DNA of 28,214 bases. Origin: an uncultured bacterium. GTDB lineage: Bacteria; Actinomycetota; Coriobacteriia; Coriobacteriales; Coriobacteriaceae. A program made the position numbers and the translations under genes. The notes beneath the pieces were generated by a model, which saw nothing but the letters and a program-made list of their open reading frames with translations, did no database searches and was not told where the DNA came from. This document shows, in pieces, positions 16,645-23,607 of this stretch. The stretch's first letter is position 1. Every line of letters starts with the position of its first letter. The stretch lies in the NCBI GenBank assembly GCA_905215945.1, contig CAJMRZ010000002.1:1-28214 (forward strand). Reading direction: 5' to 3'.

Positions 16645-16671
16645 AAGGGGACGTGGAAACCACGTCCCCTT
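16645..16671 (-). terminator. Intrinsic terminator after jag
   Basis: A 12-bp stem (16645-16656 with 16660-16671) with a 3-base loop. On the minus strand it is followed by a run of T. It closes the rpmH-to-jag transcript and implies that rsmG has its own promoter. Confidence 0.9.
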
Positions 16672-16689
16672 AGCATAAGCTCGAGAAGA

Positions 16690-17259
16690 TTATCGAGCAA
16701 CAATCACCACATGGCGATCAGGGTCAGAACCCTCAGAATGAGTATCGACGGCATCATTGCCACGAAGTGCAATGTGAACCAGTCGACGCTCGTAGGCATT
16801 CATGGGCGGAAGCGAAACACTCTTATGAGTGCGGATGGCACGCTCGGCAGCAGACTGAGCCATGGAAGCAACCTTGTCCTGACGGCGACTCTTGTATCCC
16901 TCTACGTCCACTACAACCGGATACCTAAAGCCAAGTTTGCGGCTCACCAGCAAAGAGAACATAACCTGAAGGGCATCAAGGGTGCGACCATGACGGCCAA
17001 TGAGAACAGCAAGGTCGGGAGCCGTTACATCCAAAATCAGCTCACCCTCGTCGCCCTCATACTCATCGATAGGAGAGTTGGCGGCATCGAAGTGCGAAAG
17101 GATGGAACGCAGGATGGAAATCGCAACATCGGCAATGGTGTCGAGCTCCTCATCGGTCAGCTCTTCACCAGCCTTGTAGCGCTGTGCAATCTCGGGATAA
17201 TCGCCCGCGACCTGCGGGGCAACCTCCTCAAGCATATCCTCGATGATCTCTTCAGACAT
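16690..17259 (-). CDS. jag: RNA-binding protein Jag/KhpB (EloR)
   Basis: Encodes 189 residues from ATG 17259, which follows TTGGAG at good spacing; four more in-frame residues from a TTG are unlikely. A KH domain (about 75-115, LILDVTAPDLAVLIGRHGRTLDAL) is followed by an R3H domain (about 125-189, with LPPMNAYERRLVHIAL and the closing SEGSDPDRHVVIVAR). Jag/KhpB pairs with KhpA and binds RNA affecting cell elongation and division in Gram-positive bacteria. The usual Jag_N domain is absent; instead there is an acidic helical start (EEIIEDMLEEVAPQVAGDYPE). It is the last gene of the rpmH operon. Confidence 0.93.
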   Translation of the reverse strand: MSEEIIEDMLEEVAPQVAGDYPEIAQRYKAGEELTDEELDTIADVAISILRSILSHFDAANSPIDEYEGDEGELILDVTAPDLAVLIGRHGRTLDALQVMFSLLVSRKLGFRYPVVVDVEGYKSRRQDKVASMAQSAAERAIRTHKSVSLPPMNAYERRLVHIALRGNDAVDTHSEGSDPDRHVVIVAR

Positions 17260-17274
17260 AACGTACTCCAAAAG

Positions 17275-17286
17275 TTAGGTACCTAA
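17275..17286. repeat. Palindrome TTAGGTACCTAA, copy 2
   Basis: Perfect 12-bp palindrome in the 44-base gap between yidC and jag, 16 bases upstream of the jag start. Identical to the copy at 13771-13782. Confidence 0.75.
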
Positions 17287-17303
17287 ATAAGATTGATATC
17301 CCG

Positions 17304-18074
17304 TTACTTCTTCTTGTGCGGGCGCGGCTTCTTCTCTCGACGAGTGACCTCAACCTGCAGCGGAGCGTTCTTAAGACGCTCCTCCTCATCGGCCTTCGCC
17401 TTGTCGATGACCTTCTGCGTCACAAAAATCTGCTGGATAACCTGCCAAGCAGACGAGACGTCGTAGTACAGCAGAACACCAACGGGAAGGCTCCAGCCCA
17501 TCCAAAGCATCATGACCGTCATGACAACGGCCATCATACGCATGCTCTGAGCCTGCTGGCCGGTCTGGTTGCGCGACATATAGAGCTGCGGAATCAGGGT
17601 CAGGACGGCGAACAGGATCAGGCAAACCAGCGCAGGCAGTGCAACCATAAAGCCATCGGCAAAGGAAGCGCTCGGCGTGGTGGTCAGGTCGGGCAGGATG
17701 TTGAAGAACGAGAACGTGCCGTCGTTAAAGTACTGCGGCAGGTTGCGCAGCAATGTAAACAGGGCGAACAGGATAGGCATCTGAATCAGCAGCGGCAGAC
17801 AGCCAGCCATGGGGTTGAACTTGTTCTCGCTGTAGAACTTCTGCATCTCCTCGGCCTGACGCTGGGGATCGTCGGCATAGCGCTCCTGGATCTCGAGCAT
17901 CTTGGGCTGCAGCACCTGCATGCGAGCCGTCGACTTGGTCGACTTGAGCATGAGCGGCGTCAGCAGCAGACGGATGATGACCACCAGGATGATGATGGAC
18001 AGGCCCCAGTCGACCGCAAAGGTCTGGATGAGCTTGAGCAGCTCGAAAAGGATGTTAACGATCCAATCCCACAT
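17304..18074 (-). CDS. yidC: Membrane protein insertase YidC/OxaA
   Basis: Encodes 256 residues. YidC inserts and folds membrane proteins with or without SecYEG. It is the short Gram-positive form with no large periplasmic domain. Membrane spans are visible at about 22-42 (LSIIILVVIIRLLLTPLML, carrying the conserved groove Arg), near 95-112 (GCLPLLIQMPILFALFTLL), and three more to about residue 215. The tail is strongly basic (RREKKPRPHKKK), as in YidC proteins that touch the ribosome. There is no lipobox Cys at the N-terminus. GGAGG lies upstream of the ATG at 18074. It is in the conserved rpmH-rnpA-yidD-yidC-jag order. Confidence 0.95.
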   Translation of the reverse strand: MWDWIVNILFELLKLIQTFAVDWGLSIIILVVIIRLLLTPLMLKSTKSTARMQVLQPKMLEIQERYADDPQRQAEEMQKFYSENKFNPMAGCLPLLIQMPILFALFTLLRNLPQYFNDGTFSFFNILPDLTTTPSASFADGFMVALPALVCLILFAVLTLIPQLYMSRNQTGQQAQSMRMMAVVMTVMMLWMGWSLPVGVLLYYDVSSAWQVIQQIFVTQKVIDKAKADEEERLKNAPLQVEVTRREKKPRPHKKK

Positions 18075-18103
18075 GTAAGTTTTCCTCCGATAGCGAGTGC
18101 CCG

Positions 18104-18328
18104 CTAGGGCACAGGGTCATAACCGCCGACGTGCAGGGGATTGCAACGAGCGATGCGCCTCACGGCAAGCCAGCAGCCTCTCAAAACACCGTGCTTCTCA
18201 ATCGCCTGGATGGCGTATTGCGAGCACGTTGGGTAATAAATGCAGGCGTCAGGCAATAAGGGCGAAATAACCTGTTGATATATGCGAATAGGAGCGATGG
18301 CAACACGTCGCAAAACGTGATTGCTCAT
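18104..18328 (-). CDS. yidD: Membrane protein insertion efficiency factor YidD
   Basis: Encodes 74 residues, the family's normal length. The conserved core is present: [34 protein letters not shown], then [14 protein letters not shown] and GGYDPVP. YidD is a small amphipathic protein at the inner face of the membrane that assists YidC. The ATG overlaps the rnpA stop (ATGA) and is preceded by GGAGGAG. Confidence 0.95.
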   Translation of the reverse strand: MSNHVLRRVAIAPIRIYQQVISPLLPDACIYYPTCSQYAIQAIEKHGVLRGCWLAVRRIARCNPLHVGGYDPVP

Positions 18329-18663
18329 CGCTCCTCCCCGGCAACGCCGGCGCGCTTCATAAGCGAACGCAACGCCTTGTCCATCTCCTGCGGCGAAGAA
18401 ACCCTCGTCTTGGGAGTTGCAAACAAGATGATGTCATAACCCGCAACGGGAAATCCGCAGCTGCGGGCGGCCTCGCGCATCACACGCTTAGATCGGTTGC
18501 GCACGACGGCACAACCGAGTCGCTTAGCACCAACGAAGGCGACCCTTCCGGAGTCGCCTTCGCCAACCGATTCACATATGGTCATTCGAATCAGAGGGTG
18601 ATTGAAACGACGCCCCTGACTGAACACATGCTCGAAATCTTGCCGAGACTTAATAGTCTTCAT
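18325..18663 (-). CDS. rnpA: Ribonuclease P protein component
   Basis: Encodes 112 residues. Protein subunit of RNase P, which trims the 5' leader of tRNA precursors. Signatures are the N-terminal [20 protein letters not shown] and the RNR motif region [21 protein letters not shown]. The RNA subunit gene is not in the window. It lies 20 bases after rpmH and overlaps yidD by 4 bases. Confidence 0.96.
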   Translation of the reverse strand: MKTIKSRQDFEHVFSQGRRFNHPLIRMTICESVGEGDSGRVAFVGAKRLGCAVVRNRSKRVMREAARSCGFPVAGYDIILFATPKTRVSSPQEMDKALRSLMKRAGVAGEER

Positions 18664-18683
18664 GCGAGATGTGTGTATCGCTG

Positions 18684-18818
18684 CTAGACAGTGAGACGCT
18701 TGCGGCCCTTGGCGCGACGACGGGCGAGCACGGCACGACCACCCTTAGTGGCCATACGGGCACGGAAGCCATGGGTCTTGGCACGCTTACGCTTATTAGG
18801 CTGATACGTACGCTTCAT
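18684..18818 (-). CDS. rpmH: 50S ribosomal protein L34
   Basis: Encodes 44 residues beginning [18 protein letters not shown], the family signature, and ending KGRKRLTV. The ATG at 18818 has AGGAGG seven bases upstream; the longer in-frame extension to 18878 lies in the leader and is not used. It is the first gene of the operon and its promoter is at 18891-18920. Confidence 0.97.
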   Translation of the reverse strand: MKRTYQPNKRKRAKTHGFRARMATKGGRAVLARRRAKGRKRLTV

Positions 18819-18846
18819 CTTAAGTTCCTCCTGCTGCATTTCGAGT

Positions 18847-18864
18847 GTCCGCGGGGACGCGGAC
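18847..18864 (-). other. Hairpin in the rpmH leader
   Basis: Perfect 7-bp GC-rich stem (18847-18853 with 18858-18864) and a 4-base loop, in the transcribed leader 29 bases upstream of the rpmH start. It may stabilise the 5' end of the operon mRNA; this is inferred. Confidence 0.5.
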
Positions 18865-18890
18865 GCAGATATAGACACGTGAGCTTGAAG

Positions 18891-18920
18891 ATTGTAGGGA
18901 AATCAATGTTCAAATGTCAA
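18891..18920 (-). promoter_or_regulatory. rpmH operon promoter
   Basis: On the minus strand a perfect TTGACA (18915-18920) is followed after 18 bases by TACAAT (18891-18896), a strong housekeeping sigma-70-type promoter. It points into the rpmH leader. Confidence 0.8.
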
Positions 18921-19017
18921 GAAATCAAAGGTAAAAGGTTGCGCAGTTCACACGGTTCCCCCATAAGCACAACCGAAATTTGCGCCTCATGGCAACCTTT
19001 CACGATATTTCATCGAG

Positions 19018-19026
19018 TTTTCAACA
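19018..19026 (+). promoter_or_regulatory. DnaA-box-like TTTTCAACA
   Basis: One mismatch to the relaxed DnaA box TTWTNCACA. The same 9-mer recurs at 19071 and, inverted, at 22272. Confidence 0.4.
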
Positions 19027-19070
19027 GGTCATGTTGGCAATGTTGAGAACTTTTCGCCCGTTTTCCAAAG

Positions 19071-19079
19071 TTTTCAACA
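19071..19079 (+). promoter_or_regulatory. DnaA-box-like TTTTCAACA
   Basis: Second identical copy in the strand-switch region. It is followed by TTTTGAAAA in the opposite sense, giving a 7-bp dyad. Confidence 0.4.
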
Positions 19080-19163
19080 AGTTTTGAAAAGTTGTCGAAA
19101 GATGAGAAACGTTGCACGGTGAGCTACTATTTGTTCGAAACCTTTTGAAAGATTGCGAGCGGC

Positions 19164-20516
19164 ATGTCTGACGACTTTTACACCATGGTCGATTCCGGAG
19201 ACCCGGCACCCGACAACGAGCACATCACCGGCGTGCGCGAAGAGCGTGCGGAAGGCGAGCAGACGACCACGCAGGCGCCAAAAGCCATGTACGCCGCGCG
19301 CATCGCCGTCTATGACGACATGCTGTCGACACCGCGGGTGATCGTCGTTGATCCGCAAGATGTCCGCACGTATTTGGAAGAGACGACCAACACCGTCTAC
19401 CAGTGCATGAAAGAACAAGGTGGCCATATCTCGCTCATGGTCATCCGCGAGATTGTCGAAAACTTTATCCACGCACACTTTGCCGAGCCCATCATCTCGA
19501 TTCTGGACGGCGGAGACACCATCCGCTTTGCTGACCAAGGACCCGGCATCGACGACAAGGAACGTGCTTTCGACTTTGGCGTTACCAGCGCAAACAGCAA
19601 GATGAAGCGCTATATCCGTGGAACCGGAGCAGGGTTTCCCATGGTGCAGGAGTATTTGGAAAACGCCGGCGGTGCCGTATCCATCGAGGACAACATGGGC
19701 AAAGGCACCGTGGTTACGGTAAGCCTGAACCCTAAACGCGTGCAGGAAATCGAGCGTGCCGGCGGACGCGGCGCTGCCGTGCGGCCCGAGACGGAGCAGC
19801 CCACATATCCCCTGCCGGGAGCTTTTGTGCAGCAGCCCATGGCAACGCAGCAGATGCAGCCCCCCGTGGCACAGATGCAGCAGCCCGGAATGCCTCCTAC
19901 ACAAGAACCCCAAGCGGCATCGATGTCGATGCCGCCAAGCATGCCAGAGGCCATGTCGCTGGCGGATCAGGATACAGCAGCAATGCAGCAGGCGACAGGG
20001 GCACCGAGTGGCCAGCAAATGGGCTATCAGCCGTACCAACAGGGATATCCATATCAGCAGATGCCGCCACTGGGGTATGGCCAGCAGTTCCCGCAGCAGT
20101 ACCAGCAGGGATATCAGCAGCCGTACCAGCAGATGCCGCAGCAGCAGTACAACCCCTGGGCCCAGCAGACGCCTCCGCAGCCTTACCAACAGTGGCCTCA
20201 AAGTTTTCAACAGCAAATGCCGCCGACGCAGAGTTCTCAACAACCAGCAGCTCAAATGATGTACCCTAATGCAGTAAATCAGTATGCACAGCCACAACCG
20301 GACGTGTTCGTAAGCGATCGCGGCAACGCCGCGCTAGGCTATCTGGCGCAAAATCAAGCGTGCGGTGCAACCGATCTGGCGAGGGCGTTTGGAAACTCGG
20401 CCCCCACTTGGTCACGCACGCTCAATGACTTGGCGCAGGCCGGCTTGGTCATCAAGCATGGCCAGAAATACCATCTGACCGAACTCGGCGCCGCTCGCGT
20501 GCGAGCTCAGAGCTAA
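19164..20516 (+). CDS. GHKL-type ATPase with Gln/Pro-rich linker and C-terminal winged helix, origin-linked
   Basis: Encodes 450 residues. Residues about 45-190 form a histidine-kinase/anti-sigma-like ATP-binding fold: N box REIVENFIHA with Glu96 and Asn100, G1 box ADQGPGID (Asp124, Gly126, Gly128), G2 box GTGAGF (153-158), and GKGT before the last strand. No phosphoacceptor helix pair, receiver, sensor or membrane span is visible, so it is not a usual kinase. Residues about 208-380 are a Gln/Pro/Tyr/Met-rich disordered linker with YQQ and QQ repeats. Residues about 385-450 form a winged helix (ALGYLAQNQACGATDLARAFG, TWSRTLNDLAQAGLVIKHGQKYHLTELG). The ribosome site is weak. It is the first plus-strand gene after the strand switch and ends 15 bases before dnaA, so the two are probably co-transcribed. 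I know no characterised member; an ATP-controlled regulator of dnaA or origin activity is inference. Confidence 0.8.
   Translation: MSDDFYTMVDSGDPAPDNEHITGVREERAEGEQTTTQAPKAMYAARIAVYDDMLSTPRVIVVDPQDVRTYLEETTNTVYQCMKEQGGHISLMVIREIVENFIHAHFAEPIISILDGGDTIRFADQGPGIDDKERAFDFGVTSANSKMKRYIRGTGAGFPMVQEYLENAGGAVSIEDNMGKGTVVTVSLNPKRVQEIERAGGRGAAVRPETEQPTYPLPGAFVQQPMATQQMQPPVAQMQQPGMPPTQEPQAASMSMPPSMPEAMSLADQDTAAMQQATGAPSGQQMGYQPYQQGYPYQQMPPLGYGQQFPQQYQQGYQQPYQQMPQQQYNPWAQQTPPQPYQQWPQSFQQQMPPTQSSQQPAAQMMYPNAVNQYAQPQPDVFVSDRGNAALGYLAQNQACGATDLARAFGNSAPTWSRTLNDLAQAGLVIKHGQKYHLTELGAARVRAQS
20029..20240 (+). repeat. Degenerate CAG/CAN-rich coding repeats (YQQ/QQMP)
   Basis: This stretch of the ATPase gene encodes repeated units such as QPYQQGYPYQQMP, QQYQQGYQQPYQQMPQQ and PQPYQQWP. 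It is low-complexity and liable to change length by slippage. Confidence 0.7.
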
Positions 20517-20531
20517 AGAACGGGAGAGACA

Positions 20532-22256
20532 GTGGACGAGGAAGCAAGCATCATCCTGGGGGATGCCATCGCCTTTTGTCAGCGCGACGGCCAAGATGCA
20601 CGCCTCATCAACATGCTGGGGCAATCGCGCGCCATAAGCCTGACCGAAGATACGCTCACGATCGAGGCCCCCTCGCGCTTTGCCATCGCACAGCTCAAAA
20701 AGCATCAGCCGACTATTGAGGCCTATCTGGAAGAAATCGCCTTTGCACCGATTGCGCTCGACATCGTGGCACCGCAAGGCGCCGCGACGGAATCCGCTGC
20801 CGCGACGGCGCCCGCCACGGCTCCCGCCGCTTCCCCGGCGGTGTCGGCCTCCGCAGGCGACGTGCCGACAATCGAGCACCAGCACAGCGATGTTTCCCGT
20901 GAAACCATGGCACCGTTGCCGACCGCGGCGGCGACGCCAGCGAACGCACCCGTCACGCACATGCCAATCGCTCACGACGCAGCGGCGAGCGCGGATTCGG
21001 GCATTGCAATCAAGAACACACTCTCGGCCGATGATTTTCGTCGCATGATGAACCAGATGAAGGGCGGAGCGCCGACTAAATCCACGCAAGCTGCGGCCCC
21101 CGCTTCACCCGTGCCAGCACCGACCGTGCCGGCCGAGCAGAATACGGATGGAGCCCCGCTCGCCGCGAACTCAAAATTTACCTTTGAGAACTTTGTCTAC
21201 GGCCCCGAAAACAGCCATGCCTATCGCTCGGCACTCAAGTTTGCCGCCCTCGCGGACGAGCGCGGCACGTGCGCATCACTGTTCATCTACGGCAAATCGG
21301 GCCTGGGCAAGACCCACCTGCTGCTTGCCATCAAAAACGAGCTCGCCGAGAAGTCGCCCGAGATCAAGGTCAAGTATGCAAACTCCCAGGCATATCTGGA
21401 CGACCTGATGACCGAGTTCGACCGCCAAAAGAAGAGCAACGCCCCCATCATGCAGGCGTACCACGGCGTGGACGTGCTCATCATCGATGACATCCAAAAC
21501 ATCATCGGCAAGCGCGCGAGCGTGGACTACTTTTTCCAGCTCATGGACGAGTTCATCCGCAACAACAAGAAGGTCGTCATCGCGGCAGACCGCGCCCCCA
21601 AGGACCTGAGCATGGACGAGCGTCTGACCAGCCGCTTCAACGCCGGCATGCTCTGCCTGGTCGCAGAGCCCAGCTACGAGATGAAATACAAGATCTTGCA
21701 GCGCTATTACGAGAACACCATCGTCGCCGCTCCCGAGGCAGGCGACGACTCACTGCTGGCGGCCTACGGGGGCGACGGCGGGCACCTGACCGATGAGCAC
21801 TTTAAGCACATGGCAGAGGTGTCGGGCACCAACATCCGCGAACTCGAGAGCTTCTGCGAGCGCTGCGCCGGCGAGGCGGGCGACCGCGAGCGCGAGGGTG
21901 GGGAACTCACCTTTGACGATATCGACGCCATCGCCAGCCAGTACTTCGACACATCGGCCAAAAAGATCAACGTCCAGACGGTTCAGTCCGTCATTGAAGA
22001 GCAGTACGGTGTGACGCACGAGGAGCTCATCGGCCCGCGACGCAACGCCAATATCGCCAAGGCACGCCACATTGCCATCTATCTGGCCATCGAGATGTGC
22101 GAGATGACGACCACGGCGGTGGGCGCCGAATTTGGCAACCGCAACCACTCGACCGTCAGCACGAGCTACAAAAAGGTCCAGAAGATGATCCAGGAAGACC
22201 GCACCGTCACCGAAGATCTCAAATCGTTGCGCGATAAAATTACACTGCGCTCGTAG
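20532..22256 (+). CDS. dnaA: Chromosomal replication initiator DnaA (divergent, long linker)
   Basis: Encodes 574 residues from GTG 20532, preceded by GGGAGAG; longer than the usual 440-510. Domain I (about 1-78) is recognisable by TLTIEAPSRFAIAQLKKHQPTIE but lacks the usual WF motif. Domain II (about 80-212) is an Ala/Pro/Thr-rich linker. Domain III (about 215-400) has FTFENFVYGPEN, Walker A GKSGLGKT (254-261), Walker B VLIIDD, DERLTSRF with the arginine finger, and NIRELES. Domain IV has YGVTHEELIGPRRN, then ARHIAIYLAIEM, and reads GNRNHSTV (535-542) where most bacteria read GGRDHTTV. In E. coli the DHT residues of that motif contact DnaA-box bases. The linker DNA contains a parS-like sequence at 20891. 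It follows the GHKL-ATPase gene by 15 bases. Confidence 0.95.
   Translation: MDEEASIILGDAIAFCQRDGQDARLINMLGQSRAISLTEDTLTIEAPSRFAIAQLKKHQPTIEAYLEEIAFAPIALDIVAPQGAATESAAATAPATAPAASPAVSASAGDVPTIEHQHSDVSRETMAPLPTAAATPANAPVTHMPIAHDAAASADSGIAIKNTLSADDFRRMMNQMKGGAPTKSTQAAAPASPVPAPTVPAEQNTDGAPLAANSKFTFENFVYGPENSHAYRSALKFAALADERGTCASLFIYGKSGLGKTHLLLAIKNELAEKSPEIKVKYANSQAYLDDLMTEFDRQKKSNAPIMQAYHGVDVLIIDDIQNIIGKRASVDYFFQLMDEFIRNNKKVVIAADRAPKDLSMDERLTSRFNAGMLCLVAEPSYEMKYKILQRYYENTIVAAPEAGDDSLLAAYGGDGGHLTDEHFKHMAEVSGTNIRELESFCERCAGEAGDREREGGELTFDDIDAIASQYFDTSAKKINVQTVQSVIEEQYGVTHEELIGPRRNANIAKARHIAIYLAIEMCEMTTTAVGAEFGNRNHSTVSTSYKKVQKMIQEDRTVTEDLKSLRDKITLRS
20891..20906. promoter_or_regulatory. parS-like site inside dnaA
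   Basis: Matches the parS consensus at 14 of 16 positions (differences at positions 7 and 16). It encodes part of DVSRETM in the dispensable DnaA linker. Confidence 0.5.
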
Positions 22257-22271
22257 GGAAATAGAGACACC

Positions 22272-22280
22272 TGTTGAAAA
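22272..22280 (-). promoter_or_regulatory. DnaA-box-like TTTTCAACA (inverted)
   Basis: Exact copy on the minus strand of the 9-mer at 19018 and 19071, 16 bases after the dnaA stop. The match to the 19018 copy extends to 11 bases (TTTTCAACAGG). Confidence 0.4.
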
Positions 22281-22448
22281 CTTGTCAAAACCACGGGCAT
22301 AAGGTGTCTAAAACCCAACCCGCGGTGATGAAAAGTTTTGCGCAGGTTTTGAACGTGGAAAACCACCCCCGTTGCACACAGGTTGCTGTCGATTTTCTTT
22401 CTGGGTCTGACCTGCGTCTTTGGGAGTAATCAACAGTTTCGTCAGTGC

Positions 22449-22494
22449 TATTACTATTATTAAGATATTTATATCTAAAGAAAGGTATTAAAAG
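22449..22494. other. Very AT-rich tract before dnaN, candidate unwinding element
   Basis: Only 7 of 46 bases are G or C, against roughly 60 percent GC in the flanking genes. It includes a 6-bp dyad AGATAT-TT-ATATCT at 22463-22476 and the dnaN ribosome site AAAGG. Confidence 0.45.
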
Positions 22495-23598
22495 ATGAAG
22501 TTCACCGTCAGCCAGAGCTCGCTTACACAAGCCATCGGCGTCGTTATGAAGGGTGTCGCTTCGGCATCCACCCTTCCCATCCTGTCGGGCGTGCTCGTCA
22601 AGGCGCAAGACGGCATCTTGGAATTCCAGACCTCTAACTACACCATCTCGATCCGTCATCGCATCGCGGCGCATGTCGAAGAAGAGGGCGAGATGGTTAT
22701 CCCCTGTAAGATGCTCTCCAATATCACCAAGACTCTCCCCGATGCCCCGGTCACCTTTGAGCTGTCCGAGCGCCAGGTGCTGATTGGTTGCGAGAAGAGC
22801 TCGTTCCGCCTGAACACGCTCGATGCCAATGACTTCCCCGAGTTTCCGGCCTATGCCATCGAGAGTGCCGTGGAGCTGCCGACCGATATCTTGTCCGAGA
22901 TGGTCGGCCGCGTGTGGCGCGTCACCTCGACCGACAAGGCCCGCCCCATCCTGGGCGGCGTGCACATGAAGGTCGAGAACAACACCGTGCGCCTGGTGGC
23001 GACCGATTCCTTCCGCTTGGCCGTGTGCGATACGCAGGTCGAGACCTCGACCCTCGAGGGTTCCTTTGAGCTCAACGTTCCGGCTGACGCCTTTAACGAC
23101 GCACTGAACATCATGGCCAGCCAGGCGACCATCATGATCGGGGCTACCGACACCCAGGTCGTCTTTGAGGCCGGCAACACCACCTACGTGTCGCGCCGCA
23201 TCGAGGGCGTGTACCCCAACTACAAGCAGCTCATCCCCGATTCGTGCGTGACGAGCGTCAAGATCGACGTCGCCGCCTTTAACGCCGCCCTCAAGCGCGT
23301 GGCCGTTATCGCGAGCGCCAACCCCGCCGTCAAGTTCGAGATCGATGTCGAGAACGGGCAGATGGGCCTGTCCTCCATTTCCAATGACCAGGACCTTGCG
23401 CAGGAGACAATCGATGTCGAGGCCGAGGGCGAGTCGGGCACCATCGCCTTCAACTACCACTACATCTTCGGCTGCCTCAATGCCCTATCCAAGGAGAAGG
23501 AGATCACGCTGGAGCTCAAGAGCTACTCGCAGGCGGGCATCTTCAAGTCCTACGACAAGATCAACTACCTGTACCTGGTCATGCCGGTCCGCATCTAG
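22495..23598 (+). CDS. dnaN: DNA polymerase III sliding clamp, beta subunit
   Basis: Encodes 367 residues, the normal length. DnaN forms the ring that holds DNA polymerase III on DNA and recruits many repair proteins. The start MKFTVSQSSLTQAI, the internal YPNYKQLIPDS in domain 3 and the closing YLYLVMPVRI are family signatures; the C-terminal hydrophobic segment forms the partner-binding pocket. The ATG at 22495 follows AAAGG after nine bases, in an AT-rich leader. Confidence 0.97.
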   Translation: MKFTVSQSSLTQAIGVVMKGVASASTLPILSGVLVKAQDGILEFQTSNYTISIRHRIAAHVEEEGEMVIPCKMLSNITKTLPDAPVTFELSERQVLIGCEKSSFRLNTLDANDFPEFPAYAIESAVELPTDILSEMVGRVWRVTSTDKARPILGGVHMKVENNTVRLVATDSFRLAVCDTQVETSTLEGSFELNVPADAFNDALNIMASQATIMIGATDTQVVFEAGNTTYVSRRIEGVYPNYKQLIPDSCVTSVKIDVAAFNAALKRVAVIASANPAVKFEIDVENGQMGLSSISNDQDLAQETIDVEAEGESGTIAFNYHYIFGCLNALSKEKEITLELKSYSQAGIFKSYDKINYLYLVMPVRI

Positions 23599-23607
23599 CG
23601 TTGCGCC

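Larger units (their letters stand above)
18921..19163. other. oriC: Candidate replication origin segment, strand-switch region
   Basis: Non-coding DNA exactly where gene direction flips from minus (rpmH arm) to plus (dnaA arm). It holds two TTTTCAACA boxes, further related 9-mers in both directions (TTCTCAACA on minus at 19041-19049, TTTTCAAAA on minus at 19082-19090), and a 12-bp inverted repeat with one mismatch (18931-18942 with 18992-19003). No gene or RNA was found in it. A TACTAT at 19125-19130 could be a -10 for the next gene, but I see no matching -35. Confidence 0.55.
22257..22494. other. dnaA-dnaN intergenic region, second candidate origin segment
   Basis: 238 non-coding bases. They contain an inverted TTTTCAACA box (22272-22280), an 8-bp inverted repeat (22285-22292 with 22345-22352), TTGCACACA at 22373, and a very AT-rich end (22449-22494). 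In many bacteria DnaA boxes and the unwinding element lie between dnaA and dnaN. A dnaN promoter must also lie here; TATTAT at 22455-22460 is a possible -10 without a good -35. Confidence 0.5.

Noticed and set aside
20029..20240. Repeat array considered as CRISPR or tandem satellite
   Set aside because: The repeats are degenerate, in frame and lie within a coding low-complexity linker; there are no regular spacers.
19074..20297. Minus-strand 407-codon frame opposite the GHKL ATPase gene
   Set aside because: Leu/Arg/His-rich product typical of reading CAG-rich DNA backwards; no motifs.
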